NCBI RefSeq assembly: GCF_001625215.2
Contig: NC_030389.2
Span: 45,311,454 to 45,375,453, forward strand
DNA from: Daucus carota subsp. sativus
Lineage: Eukaryota > Streptophyta > Magnoliopsida > Apiales > Apiaceae
Length of the DNA stretch: 64,000 bases
Direction: 5' to 3'
The stretch's first letter is position 1, and every line of letters begins with the position of its first letter. Below are positions 31,052 to 42,921 of this stretch, piece by piece. Under the pieces are notes generated by a model. That model saw nothing but the letters and a program-made list of their open reading frames with translations. It ran no database searches and was not told the DNA's origin. The translations under genes and the position numbers were made by a program.

Positions 31052-32084
31052 GCTTTCTTAACTGCAGTTATCTAGTTCTAGTCTTCTGTTTTTTCATTCT
31101 TTTGGATGGAAGATTCATCTTGAATCTTGATACTGAGTATATCTATATCAATCACCACCAATGTACTTATTCTTTCTACCGTCATTCATTCATAAGAATC
31201 TTCGCCATAAGCTGTTTAAGCACGTTTATTAATTTATGAGTATAACTAATACTAGTATTCCCAGCTCTTTATTTTATGCTGTGGTTTCTAGAAACAATAA
31301 TGCTGCTTTGCCCTGATGTTTACAGTTAGTTGCCTTATAGAGTAGCATTTATTATCATCCAATATCCAGTAAAGGTCTATACAAATAACAGGCTTTCGAC
31401 CCTCGAAGTTTCTTTGCCCTGATTCTTAAGCAAAGCAAGATGATCGAATTTATTTGCCAAAATAAAACATTTGCGATACCCTTTGTCTGCGTTTGGAGTG
31501 CTGGAGGGGAAGAAGGTGGCCCCTGGAAGTTCCTGAGAGTGATTAGATGCTTTATGTACTTCACTTTGTTGTTTTATCATATTCATTTCATTGTAGCAAG
31601 CTTTTTCTTTATGTTTGCTCTGGGCCTGCTACCGACTTTGCTTTCATCTCCCCAGGCCCCAATGGCTGAGTTCATTTCTTTTCGCAATTCATTTCACTGA
31701 GGTTTAGATTCTGGATTGTCTCTAAAACGTATGTAACTATACTAAACGAAAGTTTTCATCAGGATATGAAGCTGCTTAAAATGCATATGGATTATGAACT
31801 CCGGTTTTTGTCAGATGTTTAATGACTGATTAGAGCATAATTTTTACCACCAGTATTTGCTTTTACTTTTTAGATGGTAATATCAAATCTGGAGTGCAAA
31901 AATTTATAAAGCTTCCACATCAATCTGAAGAGACCTCTATTTTGTTGTTTACTTTACAAAAGCTTAAGTGTAGAACCAAATTGGACCAGAAAGAAGAGAA
32001 CATAACTGTGCTACATGGCCCTTTTCTGATGCTAATGTGCATATAAAACATTATAAAATCTCATTCTATTATTTTAAGTCTGCC
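31052..32084. other. Intergenic, RGLG to SEO copy 1
   Basis: RGLG 3' UTR followed by AT-rich sequence. The overlapping ORFs at 31355-31700 on both strands are low-complexity chance frames. No repeat structure found. Confidence 0.55.
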
Positions 32085-35000
32085 ATGAACTTAGTTGAAA
32101 AGGAAGGTTTTTCGTCAGAGCCTTCTGAAGATGATTTCCTCATCAGGGAGGTTGTACTAACACATGATCCCGATGGTCGATACCTTGATTCTGAGCTGCT
32201 ACTTCAAGCAGTGGAGGATGTTCTGTGTTCAACTGCTACTGCAGATGTAGGAATTCCTCTCTTGGCCCATATTTTTAAATTTAAACTGAAGGCTAGATGA
32301 TCTTAATTCTTTTTAATTATATTGCATCATTAGTATAAATTAATAGTAACTGAATCAAGAATTTCAGCCACAAGTTTTGCTGAGTGTAACATCAAAAATA
32401 GATAGATTCTTGATGATAAACAATTTGCGTCTCCATTTACATATTATATTTTTTGTAGTCATATTTCCAGGTTTCTGATCCATATGATGATGCTACCATT
32501 ATTGAAGTTGTTGGTTCTGAAGAATCTCTGGAACAGATTATCTACAAAGTCTCAAGTGAGGTAATGAGTCGTGCTTGGCCTTCCTGTGCATATTTGTGTT
32601 GCTTTTCTAATAGCATAATTGACTGCAGATGCTCTTGAAGTGCTGCGGGGACAGTGATTTACACACAAAGACAATGGTCTTATTGCAGATGTTAGGAAAA
32701 TATACCTGGGATGCAAAAGCTGTGATAATACTTGCAGCATTGGCAATGACCTGTGGTGACTGCTGGCTCATAAAGCAGCTCTACCCTTATAATTACTTCG
32801 CAGCATCAGCTGGTATGCTTAAGCAATTTCCCTCGGATCTGAACTTACTGGGGATTCAGTTTAAGGCCTTAAGCATGCTCGCTAATACAATGGTAGAATT
32901 GGCGAAGTGTGTCATCAAATATGAAAGATTGCCCATGAAAGAAGTACATCTGGACTACAACACAATGGCCCTTACAAAAACTCAAATCTACGTAGCTACT
33001 TACAGGATCTTTAAAGGCTCACTAGAATTTTCTGCTCAAACGACAGATTTTGTAGCCATGAATCAAGAGAAGTGCATGTTCTCTCCTCTTCACTGCTTTT
33101 CATTTGTGGTGTTACTCTTGCATCCACATGTGATATCCTATTCCTTATATTATTGTATTACTCAACTCCTTTCAATTGCAGGATTTCACAGACAACAACA
33201 ATTGCAGCATGGGGACTCTCATATATGGTACCTAGGTTAAGAAGACTATGCAATGACCTCCTGAAACAGGTTGATTCGTGCCATGATCAAACAGGTTGCA
33301 ACTTTTTTAATTGTATAAAAAAGATCATTACTCGTGAAATATGAACTCCTACAACTGGTTTAGCAGAAGTAAAAAAGAAGATTCTTGTAAATAATTTACT
33401 CTATCTTCTAACATGATAGAACTAAGTAGAATGTTTGGTAACAGAAACATCATCATTTTTTTTGTATTTATTCGACAAAGTTCTGATGCTGGTACTCTAC
33501 TAAACTTTATTACTGCTGTACATGCAGAAACAAAGCAGTACAAGGAACTTTCAGAAATTTTCAGCAAGCCCCATAACGACAACCAAGAGGTTTTTCAGAT
33601 GTTGTTTGCTTTGAAGGATGAGATACCATTAAAAGATTGCTCTTCACAAGCACAAGTAGGCTTCTCTCAGACTGCTTCGACAAACTCTCTACCAAAAAAA
33701 TGGATTCTAAATAAGTATTAGGAGTCTTCATATAGATTTACCGATAAGTACTTGTTTTCTGGTTACCAAGAAAATTATAAGGAGATCTGTCCTAGATATA
33801 CAAGATCTATCTTTTTTCAGTCATGTTTAATGCTCAGTGTTTGAAACAGGTTAACATCTTCGAACTAGAAGAGAAGGTAGTACTAATCCTAGTATCAACG
33901 CCAGAGGTTCTCCCCGTAGATCAGATACACTTTCTTGAGCAAAGGACACATAATCATCATTATCATAAGAAGATAGGAAGAAACTATGAAATTGTATGGG
34001 TCCCATTTCCAACTTCAGACACATGGACTATTCTCCAGAAGAGAAACTTCAACATTTTATCAAAATCCTTGCCTTGTCTCTGCATCCGGAAACCCTGGCT
34101 ACTAAATTCAGCAGTGTTGAAATTTATCAGACAGGAGTGGAACTACAAAAAGCAGTACCCTTTGATGGTAGCATTGGATTCGCAAGGCATGGTCTCACAT
34201 TATAATGCAATGGATATGGTGTTCATATGGGGTGCTAAGGCTTTTCCCTTTTCTACTTCAAAAGAAAAGGAGCTCTGGGGAGAACAGAGTTGGAGTTTGA
34301 AACTACTGTTAGATGGGGTAGACCCTCTATTGATGAAGCGGGTAAGGTTTCTCAATACTTAAAAATTTACAATGCATGCAAAATAAATTTCCCATTTTTT
34401 ACATTCATAAAAAGAGTAATTTTGAGTTCTGCAGTAACTCGTGAATCGAAAGTTAATGTAATCTATTATAGGAATAAATTGAAATAATCTAGTCTTGGTA
34501 ATCATGTGAATAAAAGTACAAATGAGATAAATTCAGAGACCATACTTTGACATGATTTGACGAAATGATTAATAGACAATTTCATACTACTTTTGCACTC
34601 TTAGTTAATAACAGTATACATTCTGATACAACTATGTATGATGATCCAGGTTGAAGAAGGTAGCAACATATGCTTATATGGAGGTGATGACTTATACTGG
34701 ACAAAAGAGTTCACTTCCAGGTTGGATGAGATCAGAGCTGCAGGGCTGAACTTTGAAGTGATTAAAATTGATGATAAAAGTCCATCAGTTTATGATCCTC
34801 ATAAACTGATACAGAGCAAGAAATTTTGGCTTCGGTTGGGGAGTATGAAAAGATCAATTCTTTGTGCAGAGAATACAGCTCCAAATCATAGAGTTCTGAA
34901 AGAGGTGTTGTGGTTACTAGAAATGAATAATACTAGTAAAAGCTGGGTACTTATTGGAAATAAAAATTCCGAGGATGTTCTAAAGCTTCAAGAAATGGAA

Positions 35001-35111
35001 GCTATAGAATGCCTGGATCTTTTTCCAGTTTGGAAAGAATATGTAGGAAGGATGGGGTTAGTAAGGGCGATTAAAACTGCGTTTCAACCTAACCTCTCAG
35101 GTGGCCCATGA
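32085..35111 (+). CDS. SEOC: Sieve element occlusion protein, SEO-C type (copy 1)
   Basis: Seven exons: 32085-32246, 32471-32560, 32629-33071, 33182-33294, 33528-33655, 33850-34341 and 34650-35111, 1890 nt, 629 aa. It shows the SEO order: N-terminal domain (VLTHDPDGRYLDSELLLQAV, YTWDAKAVIILAALAMTCGD), the AAWGLSYM/DLLKQVDSC helical part, then the C-terminal domain with VEEGSNICLYGGDDLYWTKE. It is clearly more divergent than copies 2-9 and ends FQPNLSGGP without their C-terminal four-cysteine motif. MNLVEKEGFSSEPSEDDF at the start matches SEO-C proteins as I remember them (Arabidopsis At1g67790). SEO proteins are phloem P-proteins; the role of the C type is poorly known. Confidence 0.9.
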
Positions 35112-36391
35112 TCATGAGTGCTGCTCAATATCAATCAAGCAAAAGGAAATTCAGTATTCAGTAAATGTATTAAAGAGAAGTTTTCTTTATCTATGAATAG
35201 AAAGAAAATCTGTTTTTAATTTCTTGCAGTTGGTGACTATCATATACGCAAGGCATGTTACTGAAACATGATATGCAGATATTCTAGTTCAGACTGTAAA
35301 CCAACTCATTTCTTGAGCAGATCAAATTTACTCCTGCTAAAGCATGAATTTACGCAGAGGATCTAACTGATAGGCTGTAGTGAATGCCATTATGTCAATG
35401 AAGTCATATCAGCTCTGCAAAACGAATCAAATCTTATTATGGACTTATAACAGTCTATTTCCTGCAGAAGTCGGAAATTGTGATAGTCCTATGAATTATG
35501 CTAACTACAAATTCGTGTTGCTTGCTCGCCTTTTTAATGGACCCCTTGAAGCTATGAATTATGTCTTATCCGGATTGAGAACCTTTTCACTTGTTCAAGC
35601 AAGGAATGGTATATATCTTCATATTCTCCTCTTTTAACAAAGTAAAAGTCATGAAGATTGCAAATTTATTCTTGAATTCAAATTTCCCTTATCTGTTAAA
35701 TATTGAGCACTAATAACTAATTTTACAAATTTAATAATTTGAGTAGTAAATTACACTTTTCTTTACTGAATGACACTAACAAAAGTTTATACGATAAACT
35801 ACCACCAGGTTACTTGGTAGTTATGCCTAATGCAGAAGCTCTTGGCCCCAGAATGATCAAGTGAGCTTAGACAGAGGACATGCCAATGGTTTACTGAAAT
35901 AGTGGTAGGGATAAGATCTGGTTACATACCGTGCTTTCTGGACCTTAGTTCCGAGTGAGATGAGGCTTGTTTTGGAGTAGCCAAGGCCAACTTAACTTTG
36001 ACGATGCTTATAAAAGTACATGGTGTGTTTAACATTTTATTTTTTTTTCATGGGAAAGTAGAATTATTTTTTCTATCCTTAATTGTGTTGGTATGAATGT
36101 TCTAATCTATACCTAGCTTTAGTTGGGCATGAACTGAAGGTAAGGAATCACTGCAAACAGATAGATACCTAACCACATTATCCTCAAGAAAAGCTATTAG
36201 AGTTGCTCCTCCATTGAAAGCAAGGTATTCTGTTCAGCTGGCCTTTAGTCAAATCACTATATCCTCGTACTTAATATAAATAGGTACTAGTCCTTGTACA
36301 GAAATTGCATAGTTTACCAACTGAACTTAGTCCAATACAAGTGTGTAGTTTGTTTTGTTAGCATTCTAAATTTGTCAATTGGCTTTAGCTA
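35112..36391. other. Intergenic, SEO copy 1 to copy 2
   Basis: AT-rich spacer. The 85-codon ORF at 35380-35637 has no family resemblance. The last 200 bp (from about 36195, AGCTATTAGAGTTGCT then AAGCAAGGTATTC and GGCCTTTAGTC) match blocks found upstream of most later SEO copies, so this is the likely promoter-proximal region of copy 2. Confidence 0.55.
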
Positions 36392-39145
36392 ATGGCTGCA
36401 ATTGTACCGTCTGGGGTTGCTAGGATGCAGCAGGCAAGGAGTGATCGGAGCTTATTCTCTACGTCTGATGACAATGCCATGATGAAACAAATCCAGGGTA
36501 CACATTCTCCTGATGGCCGTGAATTTGATGTCAAACCTATTCTTCTTATCATTGAAGATGTCATGCACCGTGCTGCTGCACCCCTTCCTGGCACTATTAT
36601 TTCAAGCACTCTTCAGGTACACTGTATTATCAAACACATAGGAATACCTACTTTTAATGTTTGAGACATAACTTTGCATTTTAAGACTACCAGTAAGCTA
36701 TGGCTTCATTAAATGAGCAAAGTTGTTGCATTTTGTCCATTGTACTAAGACTTTATCAAATGATCCACATTGGTTCATTAAATAATTAAACAAATTTGCT
36801 ATCATGATTTTTCAGGGAACTCAAGCCCAGTTGGATGCAGTGGATGAGAAAGCTCTCCACAGTGGCTTCTCTGACATTCTTGAACTTTTAGCCTACACTA
36901 TTAACAAGATTTCCTGTGAGGTAATTCATATAATTAACATTCTGAATATTGTTCAGTTTTTAATAATCTCACATATTTCAATATTGTTATAGATATCATG
37001 CAAATGTTCCGGGGGAGGGGATGCACATGCAACAACAGTGTCACTCTTTAACACACTCTCAAGCTACCCATGGGATGCTAAGGTAGTGGTAGCCTTGGCG
37101 GCGTTTGCTGTGATCTATGGCGAATTTTGGCTAGTTGCACAGCTTTACCCCACCAATCCTCTTGCCAAATCAGTTGCACACCTCAAGCAACTTCCGGATA
37201 TAATGGAACGGGCTGAATCTTTGAAACCAAAGTTTGAGGCACTTGGTGGCCTGATCAAGGCAATGCTTGATCTAACAAAGTGCATTGTAGAGTTTAAGAG
37301 CCTCCCCTCACAGTACATTAGCCAGGACACTCCAGAGATGGTCACTGCCACTGCTCATATCCCGATAGCTGTTTACTGGACAATCAGAAGCATTGTGGCT
37401 TGTGCATCCATAATCATGAACCTTATAGGCATTAGTCATGAGTATGTCTCCACTATGCTGCAATTTTATGGTTATGATATGTAACATATTACAATTAGTT
37501 TATATATGTCTGGTTGTTTCATTAATTAGGTACATTGCCTCGACAACGGAGGCATGGGAACTGTCTAGTTTGGCCCATAAGGTCAATAACATACACAGCC
37601 ACCTTAGCAAACAATTGTCACTTTGCCATCAGCACATTGGTATTTTCTTGTGCATGTCTTTTCATAAAAGTAATTTCATGTATTATTCTTGCGTATGTGT
37701 ATGACTGAGATTCTGTCAATCAGCTATGATGAAACACGATGAAGCTTACAGAACTCTTGTTCGTCTGTTTGAAACACCTCACATTGACAACATGAAGGTC
37801 CTCAAGGCTTTGATTTACCCGAAAGATGATCAGCTCCCACTGTTTGAGAGTTCCACCAAGAGAAGGGTTAATTTTCATGTTCCTTAATCAGCTTCAGAAT
37901 TTTCATAAAAAAATTACATGCAACTAATCAAGGTTTGAACTTTATTATGCATGAAAACAGGTTAGCATTGAGACACTGAGAAGGAAGATTGTGCTGCTTC
38001 TCATTTCAGAACTTGACTTTTCCCAAGAGGAGCTTTCACTTTTTGATTCGATGTATAGAGAAGCAAAGCAAAACCCATCTAGGCCTGAGAGTCATCATGA
38101 AGTTGTCTGGCTTCCAATCACAGACAGATCGACTCCATGGACTAATGAAAAGCAACAACAATTTGAAAGCTCACAGAACACAATGCCATGGCTATCTTTG
38201 CATCATCCGTCGTTGCTGGATCCAGCTGCCATTAAGTACATTAGGGACTATTGGCACTTCACCAAGAAGCCTATTGTTGTGGTATTGGATCAACAAGGTA
38301 AAGTTGTGAACCTTAACGCCCTCCATATGATGTGGATTTGGGGTAGCTTGGCTTACCCTTTTACCAGCCTCAAAGAAGAGCAACTATGGAAAGAAGAATC
38401 ATGGAAAATTGAGCTACTGGCAGATTCCATTGAGCCCTTGATCTTTAATTGGGTAAGGCCAGTATGCACCATTTTTGCATATAATCTTACCAAATGAACT
38501 TGTAACCGATCATATTTTCTTCTGTAGATTAATGAAGGAAAGTACATTTGCTTGTATGGTGGTGAGGACATTGATTGGATCCGCAAGTTCACCACCACAG
38601 CTCAAGCAGTAGCGCGTGCTGCCAATATCCAGCTAGAGATGCTATATGTAGGCAAAAGCAACCCGAGGGACAAAATCCGGAAAAACAATTCAGTCATTGT
38701 TGCTGAAAATCTTAGTCATGTTCTGCCAGACCTGACCTTAATCTGGTTCTTTTGGATTAGGCTGGAGAGCATGTGGCACTCCAAAGTGCAACATGGAAAA
38801 TCTGTTGAAAATGATCAAATAATGCAAGAAATCATGATGATGCTAAGCTTTGACGGTAGTGATCAAGGATGGGCAGTGATTAGCCGAGGCACAGGAGATA
38901 TGGCTAAAGGGAAAGGTGAAATGTTTTTGATGAGTTTGACTCAGTTTGATCAATGGAAGGATCAGATTGATCAGAGAGGCTTTTTGCCTGCGCTTAATAA
39001 CTATATTCAAGAGCTACATACTCCGCATCATTGTAATCGTTTGATACTTCCCGGATCAACAGGCAGTGTACCAGACATGGTAGCTTGTGCAGAATGTGGC
39101 CGCGCTATGGAGAAGTTCATCATGTACCGTTGCTGCACCGATTAA
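36392..39145 (+). CDS. SEO: Sieve element occlusion protein (copy 2, full length)
   Basis: Seven exons: 36392-36616, 36816-36920, 36993-37441, 37530-37639, 37724-37866, 37961-38452 and 38528-39145, 2142 nt, 713 aa. The SEO N-terminal domain spans about residues 25-300 (THSPDGREFDVKPILLIIED; AVYWTIRSIVACA). A thioredoxin-like middle part follows (HFTKKPIVVVLDQQGKVV, NALHMMWIWG). The C-terminal domain has GKYICLYGGEDIDWIRKFT and ends with CAECGRAMEKFIMYRCC, the four-cysteine motif typical of the family. Such proteins accumulate as filaments in sieve elements and plug the tube after wounding. It is the best reference for the array: no defects seen and all phases agree. Confidence 0.95.
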
Positions 39146-41385
39146 GTTCAATATCTAATAAGCAAGCTCCAATCTTGCATAATGATATAATTTTCTCTTT
39201 TTCAGTGTGTTTTTTTCTCTTTTATTGTGTTCTTGAAATTTTCCAATGTACTGCTTCATCTTTCTTGTAATGTAACAATATGATGTCAATAAGCATTGGT
39301 TTAAAAATCATTCCTTGTTCAATTGATATTTTTTTATTCGATAAATAATTAATTTCCACTGAAAGTTCTATAGAAATTCAGAAACTTAATCAAAGTTAAC
39401 ATCCAGTTTATATATTTTATCATCAGCAATCTTCTTCAGTAATCTACCAGAGTGAAGCTGCTGATATAGCGAAACATGGGTCCTCAGGACGGCACCATGA
39501 TTTTAGCACGGGGGACCAATAAAATATTATGGAAGCTCGATTTTAATTATTTTCAAAATTTTCACATTAAAATTTATGTATTTAAGGACAGTTGACATGG
39601 ATCCGGACTCACTTCAATCCCTCATGTTCCACGCAACTTTAGGAACAATCGATGTCTCGACAACTTATAACTGGTTAGTCACCTTTATTCGAAAGAACAA
39701 AACAGAATGTACTTTTGCAGGCTAGCTAAAGCTATGTCTATAAATAACATCCCAGAACTGAAATTAAACTATATATAAAAACATGAAAGTTTTTGGACAA
39801 TTACTTTAGTTAAAGATGATTTAAAGGAAGGTTATATTACTCTTTAAGCATTCAAGTTTACAACTTTATACAAATGAACCATCAAAATTCAAAAATGTTC
39901 GGTTTGACCATTAAAATTAACAAAACCAGACACATGAACCATAATTTAATAAAAAAAACCGAGGTTGTAGGATACACTCCCTCCATTACACATTGCCCTT
40001 CTGGATTTGTTAGAACGATGCTAAATACTAATTTATATACTATATAAATCTGATTATTAAAAAAATAAACTTTTGTAAATACACATCCAGACCAAGTATG
40101 AATCTATCAATTTTGAACACCCATGTGCTAAATTGTCACACTTTGATAAATATGTAGTTGAAGTTCAGAAATTTCGAGGCTGTGTCCTATCTGTTTGATG
40201 AAATGTCTGACTGAAAATTTCACCTATTGAGAATGCTTTCGGAAGAGGTGAAAATGAGACTGGAAGTGTGGATGTTTGAAATAGGATGATGAACAAACTG
40301 GTGTATGACCTATTGAAAGTAGAGATAATACGGATGTCGAAGTTGAAGTCTTGATTCTAGCGCTGATAAGAATGTCGAAAATGTAATGATGTGAAGTAAG
40401 GGAATAATATTGCTGCTTGAATTTCTTGCTCTAGCTGTCAAATTGAATATAGTCTTAACTTTGGGATTTCTTTACCGGGGATGGTAAAGAAAATTCTTGG
40501 CCTCAGGAAACACGGGATCAGAATGCTTAAACCTCTTAAAGCAGCTCATCAGATACAAAACAACGATGCAAAATGTAGCGCGAATGAAGGGAAGATGAAA
40601 ACAGTTGAGGGACTGTTGTAAAGGTGCTGATGAAGTTAGTGCAGGAGATACCAGCGATGTTGTGAAAGCCCTGCTTGTTGCTAATGAGGACTGTACAGAA
40701 GCTGTTAATATGGATGCTTCACATAGAAGTGTCGAGACTGCAAGAGGACAGGTTTGATTGAGGGTGATTATGATATTAATTAAGGACTTGAGCAGTCAGT
40801 GATAGTTGCAGGTTTTACTGAAGTTATATAGCCAAGTTTTAAATTTTGAAAGCGATGTATTTTGGCTTTGGTTTGTAAGAAATGGATTTCATCAATGTCG
40901 CCTTGCTGCTTGACACCATGCACAAGTTTTGGTTTATGAATGCTTGTGTTTTGTCGATACTTGTTTTATATGTTTATTTTTAATCTAAAATGGTCTATCG
41001 ATGTAAGAGAGTGTAAAAAGCCTTTTTTTTTTCTGGTATTTCAACACTTTCAAACAGAGAGCATAAGCCACTCTAGCGAACCCGGATGGTTGAACCGGAC
41101 GTCTTGCAGTTTTGATGGTTCATGTGTACAATGTGTAAACTTGAATGGATGAAAAGTAATATAGCCTAAAAGGAAAGAAGACATTAACAACAAAGAGATA
41201 AAAAATCACATTATCTACAGGAAGAACTTTTAGAGTTTTTCCTATACCGCAAGCAAGGTATTTGGTTCTGTAGCCCTTTAGTCCACCATCACTACCCTCA
41301 TATTTACTACAAATATGTAACAAATTAGTTTAAAATAAGTGTCATTGTGTGTATCGATTGCATCGTACATGTGGTAGTTGGCTTA
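39146..41385. other. Intergenic, SEO copy 2 to copy 3
   Basis: Starts with a 3' UTR resembling those of copies 5 and 7 (GTGTTCTTGAA phrase). A conserved block lies at 39703-39795 (see separate entry). Between 40160 and 40760 the composition becomes less AT-rich and short coding-like stretches appear, for example a frame near 40642-40758 reading VVKALLVANEDCTEAV, but stops interrupt it and I recognise no family. The last 170 bp carry the upstream block shared with other SEO copies. Confidence 0.5.
39703..39795 (+). promoter_or_regulatory. SEO-array upstream block
   Basis: Begins GAATGTACTTTTGCAG and ends in an ATATATAAAA-type run followed by CATGAAAG. Similar blocks occur at 44647-44700, 47869-47955, 53612-53670 and 55628-55710, in three cases 170-255 bp before an SEO exon 1. 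Here it lies 1.6 kb before copy 3. The TATA-like run suggests a core promoter inherited with each duplicate; this is inference from conservation among copies only. Confidence 0.45.
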
Positions 41386-42802
41386 ATGGCTGCAATTGTA
41401 CAGGCCGGGAGTGCTAGGATGCAGCAGGCAAGTGGTAATCGGATCTTGTTCTCTATGTCGGATGAAAATGTCATGATGGACCAGATCCTCAGTACACATT
41501 GTCCTGATGGTCGTGAATTTCATGTCCAACCTCTTTTTCTTGTCATTGAAGATGTAATGCACCGTGCCAATGCACCCCTCCCTGGCACTATTTTTTCCGC
41601 TACTCTTCAGGTACAGCGCAATATCGTAATATGTAGGAAGTTGTAGTTTACATGTATAAGACATAAGTCTGCGACTAACTCAATCAGTAAGATATGTGTT
41701 CGTAAAGTCCAATATACTAAGACTTTTACCTTTTGCTTGTTTTTTCCCATTATTTCAAACTATCTGTTTTGTGAGTCCAAGTTTCAATTCAGATGGTATA
41801 TATATAATTTTTATTTCAGACTATACACACAAATATATAACTTAATGGTTGATTAATAAATTGGCTAAATTTATTCCCATGATTTATTATTCCAGGGAAC
41901 TCAGGCACAGCTGGATGAAAAAGCTCCCCCCAACTGCTTCTCTGACATTCTTAAACTCTTAGGCCACACTATTAAGAAGACTTCCCTTGAGGTAATTTAT
42001 AACCAGTATTCTACATATTTTTTTAATTTAATTTTGTGACAAAATTTTAAGATCATTTCATGCTTTATAGATTTCCTATAAACGCTCTGAGGGAGGGAAT
42101 GCACAGGCAACAACAGTGTCACTCTTTGACACACTCTCAATCTATCCATGGGATGTTAAGGTAGTGGTAGTCTTGGCAGCTTTCACTTTGATTTATGGCG
42201 AATTTTGGCTAGTGGAAGAACTTTGCCCCACCAACCCTCTAGCAAAAGCAGTTGCACACCTCAAGCAACTTCCAGAAATTATGGGGCAGGCCGAATCTTT
42301 GAAACCAAACTTTGAGTCACTTGATAACCTGATCAAGGCAGTGCTTGATCTAACAAAATGCATTGTGGATTTCAAGTGCCTCCCTTCTCAGGACATTAGC
42401 CCGGACACTCCAGAGATGGTCACTGCCCCTGCTCATATCCCAATAGCTGCTTACTGGACCATCAGAAGCATTGTGGCCTGTGCATTTATAGTAATTAACC
42501 ATATAGGAAGTAGTCACGAGTATGTCTTTGCTGCTTTTTTGGGTTATGATATGGTAAATTGCTCATACATGTTAATCGATCAAAATTGTAATGTTGATGT
42601 TGTTTGATTGATTAGGTACTTTGCCTTGACAACAGAGGCATGGGAACTGTCTAGTTTGACCCATAAGGTCAATAACATACACACCAACCTTAAAAAACAA
42701 TTCTCTCTTTGTCAGCAGCACATTGGTATATTTCTTGTGCATTTTAATTTTAATTTTATTTTTTTGTTTCTGCTAATCTGTACATTTTATAAGCAACTCT
42801 AA
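41386..42802 (+). CDS. SEO: SEO copy 3, N-terminal exons 1-4 only
   Basis: Exons 41386-41610, 41896-41991, 42071-42519 and 42616 onward match exons 1-4 of copy 2 with all frames open. Exons 5-7 are absent: the next gene starts about 200 bp later. If the exon 4 donor (GT at 42726) is not used, translation runs on to a TAA at 42800-42802, giving 318 aa with a hydrophobic tail (FNFIFLFLLICTFY). If it is used, the mRNA must join a downstream acceptor such as exon 5 of copy 5. Two cysteines at the start of exon 3 (SCKCSG in copy 2) are replaced (SYKRSE). The product would be an N-domain-only SEO protein. Whether it is expressed cannot be told. Confidence 0.75.
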
Positions 42803-42836
42803 GAGCTATTGCTATGATTAGCTCTTAGAGTTGCTT
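42791..42836. repeat. Perfect 18-bp hairpin between SEO copies 3 and 4
   Basis: AAGCAACTCTAAGAGCTA at 42791-42808 pairs perfectly with 42819-42836 around a 10-nt loop. The right arm belongs to the AGCTCTTAGAGTTGCT block seen upstream of other SEO copies, so the left arm is an inverted copy of it. The read-through stop of copy 3 lies in the left arm. Confidence 0.85.
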
Positions 42837-42921
42837 TTGTATTGAAAATAAACACAATTTAGTTTTGAAATAAGGGCCCCTTTGTGTTTTACTTCAAATA
42901 TGAATTTTGTAATTGGCTTTA

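Noticed and set aside
35380-35637. 85-codon ORF between SEO copies 1 and 2
   Set aside because: No domain, no splice context and no similarity to the neighbouring SEO exons.
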